NCBI GenBank assembly: GCA_048465415.1 | Contig: DBFWLO010000008.1 | Span: 124,001-188,000, forward strand | From: Scatosoma sp048465415 | GTDB taxonomy: Bacteria; Bacillota; Clostridia; Christensenellales; Borkfalkiaceae | DNA length: 64,000 nt | Direction: 5' to 3' | Shown here: piece after piece, positions 32,754 to 40,429 of the stretch | How the letters are laid out: every line of letters starts with the position of its first letter | Numbering within the stretch: position 1 is the stretch's first letter | Program-made: the position numbers and the translations under genes | The notes under the pieces: model-generated | Seen by the model: the letters and a program-made list of their open reading frames with translations, nothing else | Databases searched by the model: none | What the model was told of the DNA's origin: nothing

Positions 32754-34145
32754 ATGAACAGAATCTGGAAAGCGGCGGCAGCCGTCGGCTGTACGGCGGT
32801 GATGGCGATAGGGTTTTCCGCTTGCGACTTCGGCAGCAACGGCGCGAAATCGGCATATCAGGTAGCCGTGGAAAACGGTTTTAAAGGCACGGAAGCGGAT
32901 TGGCTGAAAAGCTTGCAGGGCGCCGACGGCGACAACGGCAAGGATCTCGATATCGAAGAGATATACGACGCCGCGCGGAATAACGGTTATGAGGGCAGCT
33001 TCCTCGACTTTTTAAAAACCTACCTCTCCGCGGACGTCAGCGAAAACAACGATACGGATATCATCGCGCATAACCTGATGTCGGTCGTCAGCGTCTACTG
33101 CGGCTTCGAGGTAACGACGAGAGTGGGCGGTATTTTCGGCGGCACGACGACGCAGACGAAGATTGAAGCTTCCGCCGGCAGCGGCGTCATTTACGATCTC
33201 AATAAAGAGGCGGGCAACGCCTATATCATAACGAACTATCACGTAATTTACAACGCCGAAAGCAATAACGGCATCGCCGATTCCATCTATCTCTATTTGT
33301 ACGGCGGACTGAATATGTTCGATACGAGCACGGGCAAAGACTCGGGCGGCAGCGGTATTCCCGCCACGTACGTCGGCGGCGCCATGCAGTACGATATAGC
33401 CGTTTTAAAGGTGCAGGGCAGCGAAGTTTTAAGAAACAGTTCGGCGGAAGAAGCGGAAATCGGCAGTTCCGAAGCGGCGACGGTCGGCGAGAAAGTCTTT
33501 GCGATCGGCAATCCGGAAGGCGAAGGCATCTCGGTGACGCAGGGCGCGCTGAGCGTGGACTCCGAATATATCACCTTGAAAGCCGCGGACGAAAAGAGCG
33601 CCGTCAGCTTCCGCGTCATGCGGACGGACGCCGCGATCAATTCGGGCAATTCCGGCGGCGCGCTCTTCGACGCGCAGGGCAAACTCATCGGCATCACCAA
33701 CGCCAAACGCGTGGACTCCGACGACGACTCGGTGGATAACATCGGTTATGCCCTTCCCATCGATCAGGTGATGAACGTCGTGGAAAATCTCACCGCGAAT
33801 AACGGGCGGGTGAAACGCGCCATGCTCGGGATTACCGTCCAGGTCACCGATTCCAAAGCGGTGCTCGATAAAAATACGGGTAAGGCGGTGATTCGGGAAG
33901 AGATCACCGTGACGGAAGTGGACGGCGGCAAAGCGGGCGCCGGGAGTTTTGAAAAAGGCGACGTGATTCAGTCGATCACTCTGCACGGCAACACGAAAAA
34001 CGTCACCCGCCGCTACCATGTCATCGACGAAATGCTCGACGTGCGCAAGAACGACACCGTGCAGGTGACGGTGCTGCGCGGCGGCAAAGAAGTAGCGCTC
34101 AGCATCGTTTTCGATAAGGACGGCTATTTCGACACGATTGCCTGA
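32754..34145 (+). CDS. HtrA/DegP-like serine protease lipoprotein with PDZ domain
   Basis: The 463-residue protein has a lipobox (FSAC, Cys24), then a linker with two copies of a short motif (A-V-E-N-G-F-K-G-T-E-A-D-W-L, near 38-51, and A-A-R-N-N-G-Y-E-G-S-F-L-D-F-L, near 73-87), a trypsin-like domain with His163, Asp214 and Ser300 (NSGNSGGAL), and a C-terminal PDZ domain from about 365. It should degrade or refold proteins outside the membrane. The short motif is common in Gram-positive surface and phage tail proteins. A TATAAT lies at 32661 without a good -35; GGGAGGCGGG precedes the ATG. Confidence 0.88.
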   Translation: MNRIWKAAAAVGCTAVMAIGFSACDFGSNGAKSAYQVAVENGFKGTEADWLKSLQGADGDNGKDLDIEEIYDAARNNGYEGSFLDFLKTYLSADVSENNDTDIIAHNLMSVVSVYCGFEVTTRVGGIFGGTTTQTKIEASAGSGVIYDLNKEAGNAYIITNYHVIYNAESNNGIADSIYLYLYGGLNMFDTSTGKDSGGSGIPATYVGGAMQYDIAVLKVQGSEVLRNSSAEEAEIGSSEAATVGEKVFAIGNPEGEGISVTQGALSVDSEYITLKAADEKSAVSFRVMRTDAAINSGNSGGALFDAQGKLIGITNAKRVDSDDDSVDNIGYALPIDQVMNVVENLTANNGRVKRAMLGITVQVTDSKAVLDKNTGKAVIREEITVTEVDGGKAGAGSFEKGDVIQSITLHGNTKNVTRRYHVIDEMLDVRKNDTVQVTVLRGGKEVALSIVFDKDGYFDTIA

Positions 34146-34239
34146 GACGGAGGAACGAAGCTCCGTTCTCCATGAATAACGATCATCCTAATTTTCTCTT
34201 TATATTTTTTCATTATTTTCTCTCTTATATATTTTTCAT

Positions 34240-34277
34240 CAAAAAGGCGCACCGGTTCCCCCCGCGTGCGTCTTTTT
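34240..34277. terminator. Terminator between the HtrA-like gene and yqeY
   Basis: AAAAAGGCGCAC pairs with GTGCGTCTTTTT (one G-U) across a C-rich loop. The A and T tracts allow use from both directions. Confidence 0.8.
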
Positions 34278-34320
34278 GAATTTGATTTATCATGGTTTGA
34301 CAGGGCGCGATCAAAGAAAC

Positions 34321-34743
34321 TCAGAGTTTTTTGAGCACTTCGGAAACGAGTTTCATGTCGCATTTCCCCGCGTATTCTGCTTTGAAATATTTCATGACCG
34401 CGGGCACGGATCTGTCGGGCAGCGCTAATACGATCTCGCGGATTTTTTCCTCGGAAAGCATCTCGGGCATATAGGTTTTGATCACGGCGAGCTGGCGGTC
34501 GAGCGAAGCGACGCTCTCCGTACGTCCCGCGGCGGCAAAACTCTCCCGTTCCTCGGTCAGTTCCTTTTCCACCTTTTTGAGGACCGCGGCAAATTCCGCG
34601 TCCCCGAACGCTTTGCCGTTCCCTTTCGCCTCGATGGAAGCGAGCATGAGCTTGGAGATCATGGCGTTGTAAGCGGTGACGGCGTCGGCGTCCCGGCTCT
34701 TCATGGCGGCGATCTTTTCTTTTTTCAATTCGTCTATGGTCAT
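34321..34743 (-). CDS. GatB/YqeY domain protein
   Basis: The 140-residue all-helical protein matches the YqeY family: M-T-I-D-E-L-K-K-E-K-I-A-A-M-K, then ELTEERESF and TYMPEMLSEEKI. The domain resembles the tail of the GatB amidotransferase subunit, but the stand-alone protein has no established function. The start at 34743 has GGAGAAAACG before it; a longer frame upstream runs through the promoter. It is monocistronic. Confidence 0.9.
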   Translation of the reverse strand: MTIDELKKEKIAAMKSRDADAVTAYNAMISKLMLASIEAKGNGKAFGDAEFAAVLKKVEKELTEERESFAAAGRTESVASLDRQLAVIKTYMPEMLSEEKIREIVLALPDRSVPAVMKYFKAEYAGKCDMKLVSEVLKKL

Positions 34744-34786
34744 AGCGTTTTCTCCTTTCGTCCGGCGTCTTTTCCCCGGCGCTTTT

Positions 34787-34815
34787 ATTATACCCGCAAA
34801 CGCGGAAAATTTCAA
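34787..34815 (-). promoter_or_regulatory. Promoter of yqeY
   Basis: On the minus strand TTGAAA (34810-34815), 17 bases, TATAAT (34787-34792). Confidence 0.8.
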
Positions 34816-34853
34816 CGCCTTTCCGGGAGTTTTTTCAAAAAATTATCGGGAAC

Positions 34854-34882
34854 TTGACTTTCCCGTCTAAATAGAGTATACT
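34854..34882 (+). promoter_or_regulatory. Promoter of the FtsK-like gene
   Basis: TTGACT (34854-34859), 17 bases, TATACT (34877-34882). It is divergent from the yqeY promoter and 38 bases away. Confidence 0.75.
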
Positions 34883-34961
34883 GAAAGGGTATAGACAACC
34901 GAAAAATATGTAATATTAAGATCGCGGGGCTAAGTGCGGCCGCCGCGGAAAGGACGAATTT

Positions 34962-35690
34962 ATGAAAGCGGAAGAATTTATCGCCTCACTCTCGGAAATC
35001 TCGCGGAAAAACGTGTATCGCTTCGAACAGTTCCGCGCCTGCGTCCCGCTCGGCAAAGACGACACGGACGGCGTGGTTGTCGCGCACCGCGAGGAAAACC
35101 CCGGCCGTTATCATCACGTGTGCGTGACGGGCGCGGGCAGGAGCGAATATATCCGCCGCCTGGTAACGACGCTCGCGTGTATCTACGATAAAAGCGAGGC
35201 GATGTTCCTCGTCCTCTCCCCGCGTACGGACTACGCCGACCTGCTCCGCCTCAAAGCCGGCGATTTCACCGTTCCCTATATCCGTTCCTTTTCGGACTAC
35301 ATGGCGGCTCTCGACACGATCCGCGAGCTTTTGCGCATGCGTTCTTTAAACGCCGGCTCGCCCCGCCTGTTCGTCGTGCTCGACGGCCTCGAAGAACTCC
35401 CCGACGTCGAGCGGGACAGCCTTCTCGAACCGTATAAAGCCTGTTTCGAGGCGGTGGGCGCGAGCGGCGTGGAGATCATCACGGGCGTAGACCTTTTGAA
35501 GAGTATTTTCAGCGGCTATCCGGGCGCGTTCGTGGGCATCGGCAACTGCCTCGTCACGCCCAAGGGAGAGGGCAAAGCGGACGTCACTTATGTGAACGTC
35601 GATTCGTCTTTGACCTTGCCGAAGGAAATTTTTTATCCCGATTCCCCGTCGCCGGCGGAATCCATCGACTTTTTCAACGCTTTGACTTAA
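34962..35690 (+). CDS. FtsK/SpoIIIE-like domain protein with degenerate P loop
   Basis: The 242-residue protein reads like one FtsK/EssC-type domain: V-P-L-G-K-D-x-x-D near residue 28, then H-H-V-C-V-T-G-A-G-R-S-E (51-62) where active pumps have HLLVAGATGSGKS, and a hydrophobic L-F-V-V-L-D-G-L strand resembling Walker B. The Lys of the P loop is Arg60 and the loop is shortened, so ATP hydrolysis is doubtful. No membrane segment is visible. A regulatory or structural remnant of a DNA or protein translocase is the best guess. mutY follows 18 bases later. Confidence 0.5.
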   Translation: MKAEEFIASLSEISRKNVYRFEQFRACVPLGKDDTDGVVVAHREENPGRYHHVCVTGAGRSEYIRRLVTTLACIYDKSEAMFLVLSPRTDYADLLRLKAGDFTVPYIRSFSDYMAALDTIRELLRMRSLNAGSPRLFVVLDGLEELPDVERDSLLEPYKACFEAVGASGVEIITGVDLLKSIFSGYPGAFVGIGNCLVTPKGEGKADVTYVNVDSSLTLPKEIFYPDSPSPAESIDFFNALT

Positions 35691-35708
35691 AAACGGAATC
35701 TATTGTAA

Positions 35709-36767
35709 ATGAAAATACAAAAAACGGACGACTATCCTTTTCATTCCATACCTGCCCCTCTCCTCGCCTGGTACCGCGCCAATAAACGGCGCCTGCCCTG
35801 GCGGGAAAATCCCACCCCGTATAGGGTTTGGGTATCCGAGATCATGTTGCAGCAGACGCGCGTAGAGGCGGCGAGGGACTACTATCTGCGCTTTTTAAGC
35901 GCGCTGCCGGACGTAGAATCGCTCGCCGCGTGCGACGAGGACAAGCTGTTGAAGCTTTGGGAAGGGCTCGGCTATTACAGCCGCGTGCGCAACATGCAAA
36001 AGACGGCTAAAATTATAGCGGAAGAATACGGCGGCCGCTTTCCGGCCGACGAGAAACGCCTGAAAGCGCTGCCGGGGATCGGCGACTATACGGCGGGGGC
36101 GATTCTCTCCATCGCCTTCGGGCTTCCCGTGCCCGCGGTGGACGGCAACGTGCTGAGAGTGCTTTCCCGGCTCACGGAAAACCCCACCGATATCTCCGAA
36201 CCCTCCTATCGCGCCTATCTCGCGGAGAAACTCCGCGCGGTGTACCCCCAAGATAAAGCGGGGTGTTCGGATTTCACGCAGAGCCTCATGGAGCTAGGCG
36301 CGCTGATCTGTAAACCTCTTTCTCCCGACTGCGAAAAATGCCCGGTGCGTGGGCTTTGCCTCGCCGCGCGTCACGGCTCGCAGAGCCGGCTGCCCGTCCT
36401 TCCCGAAAAGAAGGAAAAGCGTCGGGAACGGGTATTCGTATTCGTCGTCGAAACGCCCGCGGGCGTCGCCGTGAGAAAACGCGAAAGGGGCGTGTTGAAG
36501 GGAATGAACGAATTTCCCTCGCACGTGGTCTCGGGCGGAGAAACTCCCGAACGCGTGCTCGAAGAATGGGGCGTGTCCAAGTTCGAAATCGTACGTCAAA
36601 AAAATTATACGCACGTTTTCACCCATATTTACTGGGAGATGCACTGTTTCCTGGTGCGGGCGGAAACCGTCCCTTTTCCCGTCTATACGGCGGAGGAGAT
36701 AGAAAAAAGCGTCTCCCTGCCGACCGCGTTCAAGCAGTGCATGGAGATCCTGTTCCTGCTCGCTTGA
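35709..36767 (+). CDS. mutY: A/G-specific adenine glycosylase
   Basis: The 352-residue enzyme removes adenine opposite 8-oxoguanine. It has the helix-hairpin-helix LPGIGDYTAGAI with the catalytic Asp nearby (PAVDGN), the WVSEIMLQQTRVE segment, four Cys of the 4Fe-4S cluster (C-x6-C-x2-C-x5-C, in CKPLSPDCEKCPVRGLC) and a C-terminal NUDIX-like domain. It lies behind the FtsK-like gene and before an HNH gene. Confidence 0.95.
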   Translation: MKIQKTDDYPFHSIPAPLLAWYRANKRRLPWRENPTPYRVWVSEIMLQQTRVEAARDYYLRFLSALPDVESLAACDEDKLLKLWEGLGYYSRVRNMQKTAKIIAEEYGGRFPADEKRLKALPGIGDYTAGAILSIAFGLPVPAVDGNVLRVLSRLTENPTDISEPSYRAYLAEKLRAVYPQDKAGCSDFTQSLMELGALICKPLSPDCEKCPVRGLCLAARHGSQSRLPVLPEKKEKRRERVFVFVVETPAGVAVRKRERGVLKGMNEFPSHVVSGGETPERVLEEWGVSKFEIVRQKNYTHVFTHIYWEMHCFLVRAETVPFPVYTAEEIEKSVSLPTAFKQCMEILFLLA

Positions 36768-36788
36768 AGGAGAAATACCGAGGAAAAA

Positions 36789-37265
36789 ATGAAAAAAACC
36801 GGCAAAGAAAAATATAAACTGAACTTTGAACTGGTCCCGGAAGAATGTTGGCACGCCAACCTCCGCAGTATTCTCTCCCCTGCCCAATGGGACGAAGTGA
36901 GAAAGGACGCGTATGCGCGGGCGGGCGGCGGGTGCATGATCTGCGGCGCGCGCACGGGCCGGCTCGAAGCCCACGAGCGTTGGAGCTACGACGAGAGAAA
37001 AAAACTCCAAAAGCTGGAAACGGTCGTGGCGATCTGCCATCGCTGTCACGAGGTCGTCCACATCGGCAGAACCCAGCTCCTGGGGCGGGGCATGGACGCG
37101 ATGGAGCATTTCATGAAGGTCAACGGCTGCACGCAGTCCGACTTCCACGAAGCGCTCGGGGAAGCCAACCGCGAATATCTGGAACGCAATAAAATCGAAG
37201 GCTGGACGACGGATATCTCCTGGCTCAAAGACCGCTATGCCTTCCATCTGCCCTTCGGCGGGTAA
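36789..37265 (+). CDS. HNH-like zinc-binding protein
   Basis: The 158-residue protein has C-M-I-C-G ... L-E-A-H-E-R-W ... V-A-I-C-H-R-C-H-E-V-V-H-I-G, i.e. two CxxC pairs that bind zinc and His residues in HNH-endonuclease order. The usual final Asn/His of a nuclease site is present as HxxVH. Such proteins are widespread in Clostridia with unknown targets. It follows mutY by 21 bases, suggesting a link to DNA metabolism; a nuclease role is inferred. Confidence 0.65.
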   Translation: MKKTGKEKYKLNFELVPEECWHANLRSILSPAQWDEVRKDAYARAGGGCMICGARTGRLEAHERWSYDERKKLQKLETVVAICHRCHEVVHIGRTQLLGRGMDAMEHFMKVNGCTQSDFHEALGEANREYLERNKIEGWTTDISWLKDRYAFHLPFGG

Positions 37266-37388
37266 AAAAGAAAGAAAATGTACGCTTTTCTCCTGCGAAA
37301 AATGGTGATTTTTGACACTCGTGGATAAAACGGTACATTAAAATATAAAAAATACCTGGAAAAACTTACATTTTGTGGCGAAATTGTA

Positions 37389-37417
37389 TTGAAATATTTG
37401 AAAAAGTATGATATAAT
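37389..37417 (+). promoter_or_regulatory. Promoter of the flavoprotein gene
   Basis: TTGAAA (37389-37394), 17 bases, TATAAT (37412-37417). Confidence 0.75.
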
Positions 37418-37445
37418 ACAGCATAATCAGGGAGGCGTGGAAATT

Positions 37446-38063
37446 ATGAAAGTAATTTTGGTCAACGGCAGTCCCCACGAACAAGGCAGCACGTATACGG
37501 CGCTCAAAGAAGTGGAAAAATCCCTGCGTTCGGGCGGGGTGAAAACGGAGATCTTCTGGCTGGGCAAAGAGCCTTTGTCGGGTTGTCTCGGCTGCGGCGG
37601 GTGTTTGAAAACGGGCAAATGCTTTTTAAACGACAAAGTGAACGAATTTGTGGAAAAAGCGGCGGAGGCGGACGGCTTCGTATTCGGCACGCCCGTGCAC
37701 TTCGCTTCCGCGTCCGGCTCGATCACTTCTTTTATGGACCGCGCGTTCTACGGCAAGGCGAAACTGTTCGCCTATAAACCCGCGGCCGCGGTGGTGAGCT
37801 GCCGCCGCGCGGGGAGTACGGCGACGTTCGATATGATGAATAAATATTTCACGATCAGCTCCATGCCCGTGGTGTCGTCGACGTACTGGAACGAAATCCA
37901 CGGCAATAACGCGGACGAGGCCTCGCGCGACGAAGAGGGCATGCAGACGATGCGTTCTTTGGGGCATAACATGGTATGGCTTTTAAAATGTATCGAAGCG
38001 GGCAAAAAAGCGGGCGTAGAGCCCGTCAAGGAAAAGAAGGCGTATACGAATTTCATTCGTTAA
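37446..38063 (+). CDS. NADPH-dependent FMN reductase / iron-sulfur flavoprotein family
   Basis: The 205-residue protein has a flavodoxin-like fold: V-I-L-V-N-G-S-P-H-E-Q-G-S-T (FMN phosphate loop) and GTPVHFASASGSI. A Cys cluster C-L-G-C-G-G-C-x5-C (about residues 47-59) fits the iron-sulfur flavoproteins of anaerobes, which reduce oxygen or peroxide derivatives or carry electrons. GGGAGGCG precedes the ATG at 37446. It is alone or loosely linked to the ROK gene 32 bases downstream. Confidence 0.82.
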   Translation: MKVILVNGSPHEQGSTYTALKEVEKSLRSGGVKTEIFWLGKEPLSGCLGCGGCLKTGKCFLNDKVNEFVEKAAEADGFVFGTPVHFASASGSITSFMDRAFYGKAKLFAYKPAAAVVSCRRAGSTATFDMMNKYFTISSMPVVSSTYWNEIHGNNADEASRDEEGMQTMRSLGHNMVWLLKCIEAGKKAGVEPVKEKKAYTNFIR

Positions 38064-38095
38064 AGACGAAAATCAATTAACGTGACGAGAGGTCA

Positions 38096-39064
38096 ATGAA
38101 AACCATGAAGTATATTATCGGAATCGATCTGGGCGGCATGAGCGCCAAGGCGGCGATTTTCGACGGGGAGGGAAATATCCTCGCCAAGAAAAACGTCGTG
38201 ACCAACGCGGCGGACGGCTTCAAGGGCACGGCGGCAAAGCTCGCCGAAGTGGCGAAGTCGGTGACGAAGGACGCGGGCAAAAACTTTGAGGACGTGGAGG
38301 CGATCGGCATCGCGTCGCCGGGCGTGGTCAACAGCAAAACGGGCGTCGTACTCAAATGGAGCAACTATGCGTGGAACGACGCGCCGCTCGGCGAAACGGT
38401 GTCGGCGCTGACGGGCAAGAAAGTCTGCGTCGCCAACGACGCGAACGCGGCGGCGCTCGGCGAAGCGAAATTCGGCGCCAGCTCCGTCTATCAGAGCAGC
38501 ATTTTCATTACGCTGGGCACGGGCGTGGGCGGCGGGATCATCGTGGACGGCAAAATGCTGGAAGGCTATATGAGCGCGGGCGCGGAGATCGGTCACATGT
38601 CCATTTTCGGCGACGGCACGCTTTGCGGCTGCGGCAGCCACGGCTGTTTCGAGTGCTACGCTTCCGCGACCGCTTTAATTCGTCAGACCAAGCGCAAAAT
38701 GGAAGAGAGCTGCGAGAGTAAAATGTGGGAGATCGTGGACGGCGTGGAGGATAACGTGGACGGCCGTACGGCGTTCGCGGCGGCCCGCCTCGGCGACATC
38801 GACGCCCAGGAAGTCGTCGATCGGTATATCCAGTATCTCGCGATGGGAATCGCCAACCTCGTCAATATTCTCCGCCCCGAAGCGTTCGTGCTGGGCGGCG
38901 GGATCGCCAACGAAGGGGAAGCGCTGTTCGAGCCCCTGCGCAAAGCGGTGGAAACGAAGAGCTATATCGCTTTCGACGCCGTGCCCTTAAAAATCGTCGG
39001 CGCGAAGCTCGGCAACGACGCGGGTATGTACGGCGCTTACGCGTTCGCGCGCGAACAGCTTTGA
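38096..39064 (+). CDS. ROK family sugar kinase (glucokinase-like)
   Basis: The 322-residue protein has the ROK layout: phosphate loop IGIDLGGMSAKAA, catalytic Asp in WSNYAWNDAP..VANDANAAALGE, ATP motif TLGTGVGGGII and the ROK zinc motif CGCGSHGCFE. Glucose is the most likely substrate, but ROK kinases vary and cannot be separated here. ATGs at 38096 and 38105 are both possible starts; GAGAGGTC favours the first. Confidence 0.85.
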   Translation: MKTMKYIIGIDLGGMSAKAAIFDGEGNILAKKNVVTNAADGFKGTAAKLAEVAKSVTKDAGKNFEDVEAIGIASPGVVNSKTGVVLKWSNYAWNDAPLGETVSALTGKKVCVANDANAAALGEAKFGASSVYQSSIFITLGTGVGGGIIVDGKMLEGYMSAGAEIGHMSIFGDGTLCGCGSHGCFECYASATALIRQTKRKMEESCESKMWEIVDGVEDNVDGRTAFAAARLGDIDAQEVVDRYIQYLAMGIANLVNILRPEAFVLGGGIANEGEALFEPLRKAVETKSYIAFDAVPLKIVGAKLGNDAGMYGAYAFAREQL

Positions 39065-39095
39065 GAAAAAGCGGAGAAGAGTGAAAAAATGTGAC

Positions 39096-39133
39096 GGGCG
39101 GATGATTTTTTCTATCCGCCCCTTGTTTTTTAT
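39096..39133 (+). terminator. Terminator after the ROK kinase, overlapping the next promoter
   Basis: GGGCGGAT (39096-39103) pairs with ATCCGCCC (39114-39121), followed by CTTGTTTTTTAT. The T tract contains the -35 box of the next promoter. Confidence 0.8.
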
Positions 39134-39151
39134 CCCGCGTTCGCTTATAAT
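39123..39151 (+). promoter_or_regulatory. Promoter of the LOG-like gene
   Basis: TTGTTT (39123-39128), 17 bases, TATAAT (39146-39151). Confidence 0.65.
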
Positions 39152-39186
39152 ATAGAGTAAGAATCGGTATAAGGGAGGTAAATGTT

Positions 39187-39750
39187 TTGAGAAGAAAAAT
39201 CGTCGCCGTCATCGGCAATAAAAAAATAGAACCGGAAGGCGTGCGCTGGCGCCTCGCTTACGAAACGGGCAGGATCCTCGTCGACCACGGCTATCGGATC
39301 CAGTCCGGCGGCATGGGCGGAGTCATGGAAGCGGTATTTTTGGGCGCCCGCGCCTCGGCAAACTACCGCGACGGGGATACGATCGCGCTCGTGCCCTCGT
39401 TCGACGCGGACACGGCCAACGCCTACGCCGACATAGCGATTCCCACCGGCCTCGATATGATGCGCAACGCGCTCGTCGCCAACGCGGACGCGGTCGTGGG
39501 CGTGGGCGGCGGCGCGGGCACTTTGTGCGAGTTCGCCTTCGCCTGGTCTTTAAAACGCCTGATTCTCGCTTACCGCAATTCGGGCGGTTGGAGCGCGAAA
39601 CTGGCGGATACCCGTTTAGACGACGCGATCCGGTACGAAAACATACCCGAAGATAAGGTCTACGGCGTCTCGACGCCCGTGAGCATGATCGAGCTGCTCG
39701 ACGAAAAAATCGGGCTTTATACGTCCCGTCATCAGGGGATCAGGTATTGA
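39187..39750 (+). CDS. SLOG/TIGR00725-type Rossmann protein (LOG-like)
   Basis: The 187-residue protein shows the nucleotide-binding pattern QSGGMGGVMEA and VGVGGGAGTLCEF typical of the SLOG superfamily (TIGR00725 branch, related to lysine-decarboxylase-like LOG proteins). The related LOG enzymes cleave nucleotide 5'-monophosphates or sense nucleotides; the role here is unknown. The start is TTG at 39187 behind GGGAGG; the nearer ATG at 39182 runs into a stop after two codons. Confidence 0.75.
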   Translation: MRRKIVAVIGNKKIEPEGVRWRLAYETGRILVDHGYRIQSGGMGGVMEAVFLGARASANYRDGDTIALVPSFDADTANAYADIAIPTGLDMMRNALVANADAVVGVGGGAGTLCEFAFAWSLKRLILAYRNSGGWSAKLADTRLDDAIRYENIPEDKVYGVSTPVSMIELLDEKIGLYTSRHQGIRY

Positions 39751-39768
39751 AAATATCTTTCTGGGCGC

Positions 39769-39797
39769 TTGCTTTTTCCGTCCGCTTGTGTTATAAT
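39769..39797 (+). promoter_or_regulatory. Promoter of the Rrf2 regulator gene
   Basis: TTGCTT (39769-39774), 17 bases, TATAAT (39792-39797). An ATAGGAA half-site (39815-39821), like those before nifS, lies just downstream but may be part of the ribosome binding region. Confidence 0.7.
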
Positions 39798-39837
39798 GAA
39801 TCCATAGCGAACGGATAGGAAAAGGAGGAAAAGAGCG

Positions 39838-40248
39838 ATGATGGTCTCCACGAAAGGCAGGTACGCGCTCCGCGTCATGCTCGATCTGGCGTCGAACGCA
39901 AAGGCGGGGGAATACGTCTCTCTCGCAGACGTTTCCTCGCGCCAGGAAGTCTCGTTGAAATATCTCGAAGCGATCGTTTCCTCGCTCGCGAAAGCGGGGT
40001 GTCTCGAAAGCCGCCGCGGCAAAAGCGGCGGTTACCGCTTGACGAAATCCCCCCCGGAATACACCGTCGGCGGCATTTTGAAAGCGACGGAGGGGAGGCT
40101 TGCCCCCGTCTCCTGCCTCGAATGCGGGGAGGCATGCGGCCGCGCGGCCAACTGCCTGACGCTCCCCGTCTGGAAAGAACTCGATAAACGTATCGACGCT
40201 TACCTCGAAAGCGTCACGCTCGCCGACGTTTTAACCGGCAGCGTTTAA
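39838..40248 (+). CDS. Rrf2 family transcriptional regulator (IscR-like)
   Basis: The 136-residue protein has the Rrf2 winged helix (S-T-K-G-R-Y-A-L-R-V-M-L-D-L-A and GGYRLTKSPPEYTVGGI) and four Cys (93, 96, 100, 106) where IscR binds a 2Fe-2S cluster with three Cys. It is upstream of nifS-nifU, so it is the probable iron-sulfur sensor of that operon. ATG ATG at 39838/39841 are alternative starts behind AAAGGAGG. A terminator separates it from nifS. Confidence 0.9.
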   Translation: MMVSTKGRYALRVMLDLASNAKAGEYVSLADVSSRQEVSLKYLEAIVSSLAKAGCLESRRGKSGGYRLTKSPPEYTVGGILKATEGRLAPVSCLECGEACGRAANCLTLPVWKELDKRIDAYLESVTLADVLTGSV

Positions 40249-40263
40249 AAACAAAACCTTCCG

Positions 40264-40297
40264 CCCGCCGCTCCAAACGCGTCCGGCGGCTTTTTTG
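40264..40297 (+). terminator. Terminator after the Rrf2 gene
   Basis: A GCCG-rich arm pairs with CGGCGGC, followed by six T residues (40291-40296). Confidence 0.7.
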
Positions 40298-40310
40298 ATA
40301 AACTTTCTTT

Positions 40311-40375
40311 TTCCTATCAATTCCTATTGACAAGATAGGAATTATATGCTATAATTCATACGAAAAACATAGGAA
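40311..40375. promoter_or_regulatory. Cluster of four half-sites around the nifS promoter (candidate Rrf2 operator)
   Basis: TTCCTAT occurs at 40311-40317 and 40321-40327, and its complement ATAGGAA at 40335-40341 and 40369-40375. The middle pair makes a palindrome (ATTCCTAT, 7 bases, ATAGGAAT) across the -35 box. This geometry fits a repressor dimer blocking RNA polymerase. Confidence 0.7.
40327..40355 (+). promoter_or_regulatory. Consensus promoter of nifS-nifU
   Basis: TTGACA (40327-40332), 17 bases, TATAAT (40350-40355), with TGC before the -10 box. Strong, and covered by the candidate operator. Confidence 0.85.
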
Positions 40376-40429
40376 TTGAAGTTTTTAAAAAAACGCACAT
40401 AATAGCCTTAGAAAAAGGAGACGGAAGGA

